Virus record (IMG/VR): IMGVR_UViG_3300020147_000139
Coordinates: 1-29,341 of that record
Strand: one strand, 5' to 3'
Length of the DNA: 29,341 nucleotides
From: a virus
The translations under genes were made by a program, and so were the position numbers. Below are positions 1 to 7,137 of the stretch, piece after piece; positions within the stretch are counted from its first letter, which is position 1; the number at the start of each line of letters is the position of its first letter. The notes below the pieces were generated by a model. It did no database searches and had not been told where the DNA came from. It worked only from the letters and a program-made list of their open reading frames with translations.

Positions 1-1236
1 ATGAAACTGACGAAATCCGTAATCGACCGGCTACCCATTCCCGAGACCGACCCCACGTTCTACCGTGACGACGAGATCAGGGGTTTCGGCATGAAGGTTT
101 TCCCGTCTGGCGTGAAATCCTTCTTTCTCGAAAAGCGGATCAATCGGCGAGTCAAGCGGATCACGATAGGCCGATACGGAGAGATCACGCCGGAGCAAGC
201 CCGCAAGCAGGCGCTCAAGCTGGCCGGGGATATCGCAACCGGCGGCGATCCCGTAGCCAAGAAGCGGCGCGCCAAGCTGGAAGAAAAGACGCTGAACGAG
301 GCGTTCGCCGATTACTTGGAGACCCGGAAGGATTTAAAGGAGCGAACGCGGCGCGACATGCGTGCGTCCATGGACGAAATGTTTTCCGATTGGCTGGATA
401 AGCCAATAACCAGAATCACCCCGGCGATGGTCGCCAAGCGACATAAAGAATTCGGAGAGCAGCGCTCTGAGGCGCGCGCTAATCTCGGGTGCCGCTATCT
501 GCGAGCGATTCTTAATTTTGCTCGGGCCAAGTACAAAGACGACGAAGGCCGCCCGCTGATCGGCGAGAATCCGGTGAAAGCCTTGTCTGAAACTCGCGCA
601 TGGTTCCGCGTTGACCGGCGCTCGACGGTCATCAAGCCGCACGAGATCAAACCTTGGTTTGAGGCCGTTCTGAACCTGCCGAGCAAGGATATCGGCGACT
701 ATTTCCAGGTTCTGATTCTGACCGGACTGCGGCGGGAAGAAGCCTTGAGCCTCAAATGGTCCGAAATCGACCTGAAAGCCCGCACGCTTACCGTGTTGGA
801 CCCCAAGAACCGGCGGGATCATACCCTGCCTATGGGTGACTACCTGTCCGCGATCATGACCCGGCGCAAGGCTGCGGCTGATGCGAGGAAGGAAGAAGCC
901 GAATCCCCGTTTGTCTTTTCCGATTCCGCTGGCCGGCGTATCTCGAATTTCCGCTACGCCCTGGCCGCGATTGAGAAAGCATCCGGCGTTCGCTTTACCC
1001 CGCACGATCTACGGCGGACGTTCGCAACCATTGCCGATTCGCTGGACATTCCCGCCTATGCCTTGAAAGCCCTGATGAACCATAAGTCGGGGGCGGACGT
1101 GACGGCCGGCTATGTGATCGTCACGGCCGAGCGGCTGCGGGCGCCGATGCAGAAGATCGAGGACTTTGTTTTAAAGGCGGCTGGACTGAAACCCACGGCT
1201 GAGATTGTCGAACTGAAACGGGAGGTGACCGTATGA
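1..1236 (+). CDS. int: Tyrosine recombinase (phage/island integrase)
   Basis: This is a site-specific recombinase that would integrate and excise the outer element. It has 411 residues, the usual size for island integrases with an N-terminal DUF4102-like arm-binding domain (about residues 1-90), a SAM-like core-binding domain (about 95-190) and a C-terminal catalytic domain. Catalytic residues visible by motif are R244 (TGLRREE), H336 and R339 (PHDLRRT), H361 (LMNHKS) and the tyrosine nucleophile Y371 (TAGYV). All five are in place, so the enzyme looks active. The start is the first base of the window, so its promoter and any att site lie outside. Its stop overlaps the next ATG (ATGA), coupling it to the toxin-antitoxin genes. 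The family call is firm; the target site is unknown. Confidence 0.96.
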   Translation: MKLTKSVIDRLPIPETDPTFYRDDEIRGFGMKVFPSGVKSFFLEKRINRRVKRITIGRYGEITPEQARKQALKLAGDIATGGDPVAKKRRAKLEEKTLNEAFADYLETRKDLKERTRRDMRASMDEMFSDWLDKPITRITPAMVAKRHKEFGEQRSEARANLGCRYLRAILNFARAKYKDDEGRPLIGENPVKALSETRAWFRVDRRSTVIKPHEIKPWFEAVLNLPSKDIGDYFQVLILTGLRREEALSLKWSEIDLKARTLTVLDPKNRRDHTLPMGDYLSAIMTRRKAAADARKEEAESPFVFSDSAGRRISNFRYALAAIEKASGVRFTPHDLRRTFATIADSLDIPAYALKALMNHKSGADVTAGYVIVTAERLRAPMQKIEDFVLKAAGLKPTAEIVELKREVTV

Positions 1237-1451
1237 GCATCGCTGAAAAGATTTACGAAACCGTCAAGGCCCTGCCCGAGCAGCAAGCGGCCGAGGTCTT
1301 GAGCTTTGCGGAAAGCTTGAAAACCAAGCAAGAGATCGAAGACAAGGCGCGCCGGGAAAAAGCGCTGTCTACCCTGGCGAAATACCGCGGGCGATTCAAA
1401 GCGGAGAAATTTGACCGGGAAGCGTGCTATGACCGCCCGAGTCTTCGCTGA
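1233..1451 (+). CDS. Antitoxin of a PIN-domain toxin-antitoxin pair
   Basis: A 72-residue protein whose N-terminal half (AEKIYETVKALPEQQAAEVLSF) resembles DUF2281-type antitoxins. The second half is charged and probably becomes ordered only when bound to the toxin. The start overlaps the integrase stop by four bases (ATGA), and the end overlaps the toxin start by 23 bases, so integrase, antitoxin and toxin are likely made from one message. The role, neutralising the toxin and possibly binding the operon promoter, is inferred from position and family resemblance. No classical AbrB or RHH fold is evident. Confidence 0.8.
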   Translation: MSIAEKIYETVKALPEQQAAEVLSFAESLKTKQEIEDKARREKALSTLAKYRGRFKAEKFDREACYDRPSLR

Positions 1452-1830
1452 TACCAATCTGTTCATTTATGCGGAATCGGAGAACGGCGAGAAGACCACG
1501 CGGGCGATCTCGATCATCGAGGACCGTCCGGTAATCAGTGTCCAGGTGATCAACGAGACCGTCAGCGTCTTGACTCGAAAATATGGTTTCACCCTGGCGG
1601 AAGCTCATGACATCGCCGAAAGCCTGCTCGATCTATGTGAAGTGGTTCCGGTCGAAACGGCGACTTTACGGGAGGCGTTCCGATTGGTGAGGCGTTATCC
1701 GCTTTCCCATTGGGACAGTTTGATCGTGGCGGCGGCGCTATTGGCGAACTGCGATACCCTGTATTCAGAGGACTTGCAGCATGGGCAGGTATTCGACGGC
1801 CGTTTGACGGTCGTTAACCCTTTCTTGTGA
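1429..1830 (+). CDS. PIN-domain ribonuclease toxin (VapC-like)
   Basis: A predicted Mg-dependent RNase toxin of 133 residues, the normal PIN-domain size. The acidic active-site set is visible: D8 in FADTNLF, E43 in VINETVSV, D96 in SHWDSLIV and D115 in YSEDLQHG. The ATG at 1429 places the first aspartate where the family has it; an upstream TTG at 1411 would add only six residues. It lies inside the end of the antitoxin gene, the standard arrangement for such pairs. Linked to an integrase, the pair probably stabilises the island after integration. The cleavage target (tRNA, rRNA or mRNA) cannot be read from the sequence. Confidence 0.9.
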   Translation: MTARVFADTNLFIYAESENGEKTTRAISIIEDRPVISVQVINETVSVLTRKYGFTLAEAHDIAESLLDLCEVVPVETATLREAFRLVRRYPLSHWDSLIVAAALLANCDTLYSEDLQHGQVFDGRLTVVNPFL

Positions 1831-1874
1831 ATCCCTAACCGGCGAGAGGATCGCCGGGAGGTCGCGGACGATTT

Positions 1875-1982
1875 AGCGGGGCACCAGAGTGCGGGCACAC
1901 TCGGGCGCCCCTGACCACAACCACCTACCACGGAGGTGAATCATGGCTACTGTTCATCCTATCACCCTGGCCGGCTGGCGCG
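1875..1982 (+). repeat. Leader repeat, copy A
   Basis: The stretch from AGCGGG at 1875 through the first codons of a small ORF at 1943 closely matches 10830-10945. Shared blocks are CTGACCACAA, CCACCT, GAGGTGAA, TCATGGCT, CATC, CCGGC and TGGCGCG. The distance from AGCGGG to ATG is 68 bases here and 70 in copy B. A ribosome-binding site (GGAGGTGA) sits before ATG 1943. It looks like a duplicated leader plus gene start within the outer element. Confidence 0.7.
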
Positions 1983-2008
1983 GCAACCATCTTGAAGCAC
2001 TGCCGTGA
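1943..2008 (+). pseudogene. Truncated 21-codon copy of the gene at 10900
   Basis: A very short ORF with a good ribosome-binding site (GGAGGTGA). Its product begins MATVHPITLAGWRGNHLE, parallel to MAAEHLNILTGRFWRVETDE from the gene at 10900, but stops after 21 codons. The bases around its stop (TGAAGGGGGCAATCATGG) also resemble the junction after the intact copy (TGAGGGGGCAGTCATGG). The simplest reading is a copy that lost its interior while keeping both edges. It might still act as a leader peptide for the next gene; this cannot be decided from sequence. Confidence 0.5.
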
Positions 2009-2019
2009 AGGGGGCAATC

Positions 2020-2870
2020 ATGGATTTCCCAGCATGGGCCCCGAAAAGCCTGGTCAGAAGTTATCAGAATATGCTCCCCCGCATTTTCCCGCACCATCAG
2101 GAATGTAAAGACCTGCTGTTTCGGCTGATTACCTACCCGAAAATGGAACAGGCATGGGCAGTATTTACAAATACCGGCGTGATCTGTTCAACGGCAACGA
2201 ACCGCCCGATTATGTTGAATATTTAGCATCTACTTTGCATTATTGGATTGAGCACGCCTATTTGAAAAGTGAACCCGTTCCGAATGAAGAAGAAGCCAAA
2301 CGTCTTCGCAAAGCCAACCGTTTGAAGAAATATCGGGAAATCGCCAATGCGGCGCGCAAATTGTCGAGGGCAATCAAGGGATCGGCGCTTGATACGACCC
2401 CGTATCACTGGTGGCCGCGCTACATCGTCGATTTGCAGTATAAAACCCCTTTCAATTGCTCCGACCCGTCGGAGCGTGATCAAACATCGGTGCACGTAGT
2501 TATTGACCCAGAAGGAGAAAAACTTCTGAACTTTGGAGAAAGAGAGGAGTATTGGCAGACTGCGGAAGAGCAGAAAGAAATTGTTGATCGTTACGGACAT
2601 CAACCCATTTACCCGCCCATTTCGGCGCTTCTAAACGCCCTGGCGCGTGACGCCGAGAGCCTGGCCGCCAAGACGCGCTACACAGCGGCGAATCACAAAG
2701 ATTCACGTCGAGCAACCCGGTTTATTCAGGCGCTATATCCGAATTGGGAACGGATACTCCGAAAGCCGATCCATAATCAATTGGCCGCAGTTTGCAGCGT
2801 GGCCCTGGACGACAGCATAGACGTCGATACCGTGAAAGACGCCATTGGCTACCGAAAAAAATTTGGGTAA
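2020..2870 (+). pseudogene. Frameshifted gene of unknown function
   Basis: Two reading frames together look like one protein of about 283 residues. The first (from ATG 2020, with the GGGGG motif just upstream) reads sensibly to about KMEQAWAV near 2165, then becomes unlikely sequence and stops at 2226. The frame one base back (open from at least 2154 to 2870) carries plausible protein from YKYRRDLFNGNEPPDYVEYL onward, with charged helical segments and a C-terminal RATRFIQALYPNWERIL region. A one-base deletion around 2150-2175 would explain this. No recognised family. The stretch is more AT-rich than its neighbours, suggesting separate acquisition. Alternatives are a sequencing error or programmed shifting, but no slippery heptamer is visible. 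Confidence 0.6.
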
Positions 2871-2942
2871 AGACGCCCCAAAAATCGACTTTTACCACCC
2901 TGCTTTCGCCCCCACGACCCGATACATTAGCCATGTTTTTTG

Positions 2943-2965
2943 AAACAAACCTAACGAGGTTGTTT
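2943..2965 (+). promoter_or_regulatory. Hairpin covering the ribosome-binding site of the AlpA-like gene
   Basis: AAACAAACCT, a four-base loop AACG, then AGGTTGTTT: the two arms pair with one bulged A. The 3' arm contains the GAGGT ribosome-binding site of the gene starting at 2971. Folding would hide that site, so translation of the regulator could be controlled by RNA structure. Protein binding to the inverted repeat in DNA is an equal alternative. Confidence 0.4.
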
Positions 2966-2970
2966 AAGAC

Positions 2971-3249
2971 ATGGTGACTTCCAACGAAGATCCTGCAACC
3001 CGCAAACGGAAAAAAAGCCGCGTCGAACTCGCCCGCGAATTCATTGAAGCCCACGAAGAGGCGCTTCTAGGCACCCCCCCGGTTGCGGCGTGGTTGGACT
3101 GTTCCGAAGCGAAACTTGAGCGCGACCGCTGGGCCGGTGTAGGTATCCCGTATATCAAGCACGGGCGACACGTCAGATACGTGAAGCGTGTTGTATTGGA
3201 GCACGTGCTGCGGGAAAGCCGCGCTTCTACGTCCGCCGACCCGGCGTAA
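2971..3249 (+). CDS. AlpA/excisionase-like DNA-binding protein
   Basis: A 92-residue basic protein. Residues around 38-75 (PPVAAWLDCSEAKLERDRW, then GVGIPYIKHGRHVRY) follow the pattern of the small winged helix-turn-helix fold used by AlpA and excisionases: a helix, then a G-x-GIPY-x-K-x-GR-x-VRY wing. These proteins usually control integrase expression or excision direction in satellites and islands. The start at ATG 2971 is preceded by GAGGT within a hairpin. The gene precedes the replication genes, as in many phage satellites. The fold is fairly secure; the exact regulatory target is inferred. Confidence 0.75.
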   Translation: MVTSNEDPATRKRKKSRVELAREFIEAHEEALLGTPPVAAWLDCSEAKLERDRWAGVGIPYIKHGRHVRYVKRVVLEHVLRESRASTSADPA

Positions 3250-3263
3250 GGAGGTGGCATGGT

Positions 3264-3836
3264 ATGGACTTCGACAACCGCGACACGCGGTCGGGAGAGG
3301 TGCGCCCTGCGTTTCAAGGCGGCTCGGATGGGGCGCCCCCGAGCGCTCGGGATCATCACGAGCGGGTCACGCAGAGGGGAAGCGGCCGGGGGCGCTGCTT
3401 TTCGGAACCGGGACATTATACCGCCAACCGGCGTGTAGTTGTCCCCTTTCCAGTCGGGCTGAAGCTTCCACCTTCTTATGGCCGGCGCGTGGTTGCGCTC
3501 CGGCGAACCCGCGAAACTCTGCTCGAGGTTTTGACCGGATCGGCCGCGATGGACGAAGCGGCGCGGCGCTTCGAGCTAGAAGCCAAGTACGGCGACCCGC
3601 CGAGCTTGTTTGCTGCCTTGCCCTACCAGCGAAACGCGAGCGGCTACGATTGGTCATTTTGCTTGGAGTTGGACGTTGCCATCATCACCGTTGGACGACC
3701 GGAAACCGACATAAGCCTGTTGCATCTCGCCCAATTAGTGCTGGAGGCCGGAGCTGGGACCGTCGTCGTCCGACTCGCGCAGGGACTGGAAATTCTTAGG
3801 CGCGACGCCTTCGGGGTCACATGGAGAATGTACTGA
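3264..3836 (+). CDS. Hypothetical protein upstream of the RepA-like helicase
   Basis: A 190-residue ORF with a strong ribosome-binding site (GGAGGTGG) ahead of ATG 3264; another ATG at 3259 opens a different, shorter frame. The first 50 residues are low in hydrophobics and look disordered. From VVVPFPVGLKLPPSYG onward the sequence looks like folded protein, with alternating hydrophobic strands and a C-terminal helix (LLHLAQLVLEAGAGTVVVRLAQGLEIL). I do not recognise the family. It overlaps the start of the helicase gene by 16 bases, so the two are probably co-translated. Confidence 0.6.
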   Translation: MDFDNRDTRSGEVRPAFQGGSDGAPPSARDHHERVTQRGSGRGRCFSEPGHYTANRRVVVPFPVGLKLPPSYGRRVVALRRTRETLLEVLTGSAAMDEAARRFELEAKYGDPPSLFAALPYQRNASGYDWSFCLELDVAIITVGRPETDISLLHLAQLVLEAGAGTVVVRLAQGLEILRRDAFGVTWRMY

Positions 3837-5047
3837 TCCCACGAGGCGAACCGATCGCGTCGAACGACTTGCCACGGCTGGCCACAGACGGCAGCGGTCC
3901 GCCGAATTGGGGACCGGACACCGATCGCATTCCGCTTGAATGGCTGACGGTTCCGCCCAAAGAACCAAAGTTCATTTTCCCCGATCTTTTACCGGCCGAT
4001 ATTTGTGCATTCATCGGAACGGGCGGCATGGGCAAGTCCACGCTTTTGCTACAGCGAAACATCTGCATCATTCTGTCACGCTCATTCCTTGGCATTGAGC
4101 CGGCGCTAGATGGTCCTGTCCTGTATGTCACAAAGGAGGATGGCGCCGACCGTCTTCGTTATCGGCTGTTTAAGGTTTGCGACCAGATGGGATTGAACGA
4201 AAGCGCGCGCAAGTATGTGGCGGACAATTTCTACATTCGCGATTTCGTCGGCACGGATGCACGGCTAGCGCGGTTCGACGGGCGCGGCAATATCGAGATA
4301 ACCCCCTTGGCCGACCAGATAGTCGAGCGATACGCGGACGTGAATCCCGCGATCGTCACGTTCGACCCGCTGGTGAAATTCTCACCCGGCGAACGCGCGC
4401 CGAACGACGCAGAGGACGCCGTTATAAACGCCTCGATGCGGATTCGCGGACAACTCGGGTGCGCCGTTGAGTTGACGCACCACACCAGCAAAGCCGTATT
4501 TCGAGAGAACATCATCGACCATCATGCCGGGCGCAACGGCGCGGCGCTTGGCGATGGTGCGCGGGCTGTTTTCCAGCTTGTTACGCCTGAACCGAAGGCG
4601 GCGGCGGGCATTGCAACGCCGGAAGATATCGAGCAGGGAAACATTCTCTCGCTTCATGTAACCAAGCTGACCGACGCCCGGAAGCCGCGCGAACCGATAT
4701 GGATCAGGCGCAAAGGCTGGCTGTTCGAGCGAATCGAAATCCCGACCGAGGAAGAAGCGCGTGCGAATGCACGCCGGGAAAAAGAGCGACAGCTAGACGC
4801 CCGAATATCGGCACTCGTCACGTTCATCGAAGAAAAGCTTCGACAAACGCCGACCGAGCGGTTCACCCAAAACGATTTGGTTGACGCACGTAACCAAATC
4901 TTCGACGGAATAGGGCGCGACCCGATGCGCGACGTTATCAAAGCGGCTTTGCGGCGCGGCGTGCTGGTAGAAAAACCGTTGCCAGAGGGCGAAAAAAAGC
5001 GTGGCGGGAAGTATCACTTTCTCGCACCGTCGAGGTGGACGCTATGA
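3821..5047 (+). CDS. RepA-like AAA replicative helicase/ATPase
   Basis: A RecA-fold ATPase of the AAA_25/RepA type (408 residues), the class that unwinds origins for plasmids such as RSF1010 and serves as replication protein in satellites and islands. Walker A is GTGGMGKST (residues 66-74); a conserved acidic turn follows in YVTKEDGADRLRYR (about 102-115); Walker B is AIVTFDPL with D182; the sensor-like motif is ELTHHTSK (about 217-224). Residues from about 335 to the end look like a winged-helix domain (FTQNDLVDARNQIF ... ALRRGVLVEK ... GKYHFL). Downstream are a repeat cluster and an SSB gene, together forming a replication module. Autonomous replication of the excised element is inferred. 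Confidence 0.85.
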   Translation: MENVLIPRGEPIASNDLPRLATDGSGPPNWGPDTDRIPLEWLTVPPKEPKFIFPDLLPADICAFIGTGGMGKSTLLLQRNICIILSRSFLGIEPALDGPVLYVTKEDGADRLRYRLFKVCDQMGLNESARKYVADNFYIRDFVGTDARLARFDGRGNIEITPLADQIVERYADVNPAIVTFDPLVKFSPGERAPNDAEDAVINASMRIRGQLGCAVELTHHTSKAVFRENIIDHHAGRNGAALGDGARAVFQLVTPEPKAAAGIATPEDIEQGNILSLHVTKLTDARKPREPIWIRRKGWLFERIEIPTEEEARANARREKERQLDARISALVTFIEEKLRQTPTERFTQNDLVDARNQIFDGIGRDPMRDVIKAALRRGVLVEKPLPEGEKKRGGKYHFLAPSRWTL

Positions 5048-5286
5048 GCCGCGCAGTTTCGCGCAGCAACGCCAAAACTGCGCGCTTTGCTGTGCGCGGG
5101 TTTACTGCGCGGCCTTATAGAGAAAAGTGCAGTCGCGCACCAATGCGCGAACTGCCCTTCTCTTTTTCTGGCGAAGACTCGCGCAGCACCGCGCAGCAAT
5201 CGCGCAGTCGCACAGCAATCGCGCAATGGGCGATCTTCGACCCGTTTCGGCTTGGCGAGAATCCGATTCTGGAGGTAGCACGATGA
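5044..5286 (+). CDS. Small arginine/serine-rich ORF over the repeat cluster
   Basis: An 80-codon ORF whose ATG overlaps the helicase stop (ATGA) and whose stop overlaps the next gene's ATG (ATGA). This suggests a real, translationally coupled gene. The product is rich in Arg and Ser because it is written over GCGCAG repeats; only the C-terminal AQWAIFDPFRLGENPILEV looks like ordinary protein. No family recognised. It may equally be noncoding DNA kept open by chance within an origin region. Confidence 0.4.
   Translation: MSRAVSRSNAKTARFAVRGFTARPYREKCSRAPMRELPFSFSGEDSRSTAQQSRSRTAIAQWAIFDPFRLGENPILEVAR
5051..5228 (+). repeat. GCGCAG repeat cluster, candidate replication origin
   Basis: GCGCAG occurs at 5051, 5061, 5181, 5191 and 5202, with degenerate copies near 5212 (ACAGCAATC) and 5221 (GCGCAATGG). 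The right-hand group repeats every 10-11 bases (GCGCAGCACC, GCGCAGCAATC, GCGCAGTCG). Inverted copies (CTGCGC) lie at 5078 and 5105, so strand pairing is also possible. Helically phased short repeats next to a RepA-type helicase and upstream of an SSB gene fit an iteron-like origin. Origin function is inference. Confidence 0.45.
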
Positions 5287-5540
5287 ACGCCCCGACTGAA
5301 CAGACGGACGACGCCGGGCCGATCCGTTGCGCCGACTGCCGGCATCGGGTCACGACCGAGCACCCGGTTTTGACCGACTGCGCCAAGGGCATTCGAGCAC
5401 CCGGCGCGGGCGGGCTTTGGTGGAGCACGTGTGCGGAGAGTTTGAGCGGGCCGGAGCGGAAAAGGATTCTAAATCCTTTGTCCGTTGGCCCGAAACGCCC
5501 GAGCAACGGGGGCTTTGCCACGGACGGCGGCAGACGGTAG
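5283..5540 (+). CDS. Small cysteine-rich protein (possible zinc ribbon)
   Basis: An 85-residue product starting at ATG 5283, preceded by GGAGG. It contains CADCRHRV and, further on, TDCAKG and WWSTCAE, so four cysteines in its first half could bind zinc. Small phage proteins with an RCADCRH motif are common and mostly uncharacterised. The C-terminal part after about 5430 looks less natural than an alternative frame that reads CGEFERAGAEKDSKSFVRW, so a frameshift near there is possible. Function unknown. Confidence 0.5.
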   Translation: MNAPTEQTDDAGPIRCADCRHRVTTEHPVLTDCAKGIRAPGAGGLWWSTCAESLSGPERKRILNPLSVGPKRPSNGGFATDGGRR

Positions 5541-5544
5541 ACGG

Positions 5545-5775
5545 ATGGTAGACTTTGGACACGAAAAACCCCCGACGGAGCGGGGGCGACAGATGATTTT
5601 CGGCTACTACCTGCCGAGCAAAACGATAACACGAACCGACGGATCGGAGAACGACGAGGTGAGCCTGATACCGGACGACTTTGTTCGACAGATGAGAGGC
5701 TACCCCAATGATCGATGTTCTAATCGCGGGCCGACTGCTACGCGACCCGCAACGCCGAACCGGGCAATCCGGTAA
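5545..5775 (+). CDS. Small hypothetical ORF upstream of ssb
   Basis: A 76-codon ORF from ATG 5545, or 60 codons from ATG 5593. The central part (MIFGYYLPSKTITRTDGSENDEVSLIPDDFVRQM) looks protein-like, but the last 23 codons overlap ssb in another frame and look like ssb shadow. There is no clear ribosome-binding site. A hairpin with minus-strand terminator features lies within its 5' part. I report it as possible only. Confidence 0.3.
   Translation: MVDFGHEKPPTERGRQMIFGYYLPSKTITRTDGSENDEVSLIPDDFVRQMRGYPNDRCSNRGPTATRPATPNRAIR
5564..5586 (-). terminator. Rho-independent terminator read on the minus strand
   Basis: On the plus strand AAAAA precedes CCCCCG, a six-base loop and CGGGGG. Read on the minus strand this is a six-pair GC stem followed by TTTTT, the form of an intrinsic terminator. 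No minus-strand gene lies nearby, so it may stop antisense transcription, or it may simply be a hairpin in the plus-strand message. Confidence 0.4.
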
Positions 5776-6097
5776 AGCATTTACCACCGCGATGATTTCC
5801 GCAGCCGTCGAGGGCGCGGACGATCGGCAACTTGTTTCCGTCATCGCGTTCGGCGACCAGGCCGAGCGGTTGGGCCGGCTGAAAGCGGGGGATTCCGTTT
5901 TCGTTGCTGGGCCGGCGAAGCTCACGACGTGGGACCGCGACGGCGAGACGCGCCAGGGGCTGAACGTCACCGCAACGGGCATTCTGACCGCCTACGACGC
6001 ACGCAAACGGCGGGGCGACACGAACAAGCCGAAAGAGCATCAAAACGGCTCAACGCGGCAGGCCGTGCCCGAATTCGACGACGCCATTCCCTTCTGA
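5708..6097 (+). CDS. ssb: Single-stranded DNA-binding protein
   Basis: A 129-residue OB-fold protein with the SSB pattern: a first strand MIDVLIAGRLLRDPQ, a central VSVIAFGDQAERLGRLKAGDSVFVAGPAKL (the conserved F-G-x-A-E-x-L-x-L-x-G-x-V-x-V-x-G run) and a flexible linker ending in the acidic tip DDAIPF. That tip is the docking peptide for partner proteins in bacterial SSBs. It probably protects single-stranded DNA made during replication of the outer element by the upstream RepA-like helicase. GAGAGG ahead of ATG 5708 is a reasonable ribosome-binding site. Confidence 0.92.
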   Translation: MIDVLIAGRLLRDPQRRTGQSGKAFTTAMISAAVEGADDRQLVSVIAFGDQAERLGRLKAGDSVFVAGPAKLTTWDRDGETRQGLNVTATGILTAYDARKRRGDTNKPKEHQNGSTRQAVPEFDDAIPF

Positions 6098-6119
6098 TTT
6101 GACCCGCGAGGTAACCACC

Positions 6120-7097
6120 ATGCAGACCTTTGAATTCACGTCCAATTACGAGGAAACCGGCGCCGGCACCCTCGACTTCGCCGATGCCCCGTATCCGATC
6201 AGCCCCGAGTTGACGAAAGTCGCGCGGGAATACCGCAATGATCGGTTCATCGCCGACGAGGTTCTACCGCGGATTCCCGTCGCCAGCATGGAGTTCAAAT
6301 ATTTGACGGCGAACGCGGCCGAGTTGCTGGCGCGGCTGGAGACCCGCGTCGGGCGTAAGAGTAAGCCGAACGAAGTTTCGTTCACGGCCGGCGAAATCCT
6401 GGACGCGGTGCACGGCGCCGGGCTGGAGCACGTCCTTCCCTGGCATGACTTGGCGAACGCACCGGACCCGGACGAAATGAAGCGGAAAGCGACCAGGGAC
6501 ACGACGGATTTGATTTTGCTGGACCGGGAGCGGCGCGTTGCGAATCTGGTGTTCAGCAGTATCAGCTACCCGGCCGGCAACGTTCAGACGCTCGCCGGTT
6601 CAGCCCAATGGAACGACCCGGCAAGCGACCCGATTAAAGCCATCATGGACGCCCTGGACACTTGCATCATGCGGCCGAATATCGCCGTCCTCGGCCGGCG
6701 AACCTGGACCAAGCTCAAATTGCACCCGAAGATCGTCGAAGGCGTTTATTGGGTGGACGCCAATGCGGGAGTTGTAGGCCCCGACGACGTGGCGCAGGTT
6801 CTGGAAATCGACAAAATTTTCGTCGGCGATGCTTGGCACAACTCGGCGAAGAAGGGCCAAGCGGCGAGCTTGACCCGGTTATGGGGACCGCATGCGGCGT
6901 TTCTCTACATGGGCCAGCCCGGAAACCCGAACCGCTGGGGTGCAACGGCCGCATGGGGCGAGCGCTTCGCGTTCAGCTACGAGGACCCGAACCGAGGCGT
7001 CCGCGGCTCGCATGTGATTCGCGTCGGCGAGTACGTCGAGGAATTCCTCGTTTCCCCCGAACTCGGCTGTCTGATCCGCAACGCCGTCGCCGGCTGA
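6120..7097 (+). CDS. Major capsid protein-like (Gp13-like/HK97-fold candidate)
   Basis: A 325-residue protein with the features of phage major capsid proteins: an N-terminal segment ELTKVAREYRNDRFIADEVLPRIPV, a strand SMEFKYL, the block RVGRKSKPNEVSF, a spine-helix-like DTTDLILLDRERRVANLVF, and a C-terminal half with VLGRRTWTKLKLHPKIVEGV, LEIDKIFVGDAW and WGERFAFSYEDPN. The start is ATG 6120 with CGAGGT upstream; an in-frame TTG at 6099 is less likely. It directly follows ssb. No portal, protease or terminase is nearby, which is odd for a capsid gene. A capsid role is a strong family-level reading; assembly from this protein alone is unproven. Confidence 0.78.
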   Translation: MQTFEFTSNYEETGAGTLDFADAPYPISPELTKVAREYRNDRFIADEVLPRIPVASMEFKYLTANAAELLARLETRVGRKSKPNEVSFTAGEILDAVHGAGLEHVLPWHDLANAPDPDEMKRKATRDTTDLILLDRERRVANLVFSSISYPAGNVQTLAGSAQWNDPASDPIKAIMDALDTCIMRPNIAVLGRRTWTKLKLHPKIVEGVYWVDANAGVVGPDDVAQVLEIDKIFVGDAWHNSAKKGQAASLTRLWGPHAAFLYMGQPGNPNRWGATAAWGERFAFSYEDPNRGVRGSHVIRVGEYVEEFLVSPELGCLIRNAVAG

Positions 7098-7137
7098 TCC
7101 ACGATTCATTCACCAGACCCACGGAGAAACACGACCC

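Noticed and set aside
3188-3799. 203-codon plus-strand frame overlapping the gene at 3264
   Set aside because: Composition is Arg, Pro, Ala and Cys-rich without hydrophobic pattern, it begins inside the AlpA-like gene, and the other frame has the better ribosome-binding site and coupling to the helicase.
5180-5228. CRISPR-like array in the GCGCAG repeats
   Set aside because: Repeats are only about six to ten bases long and contiguous, without spacers of uniform length, and no cas genes are near.
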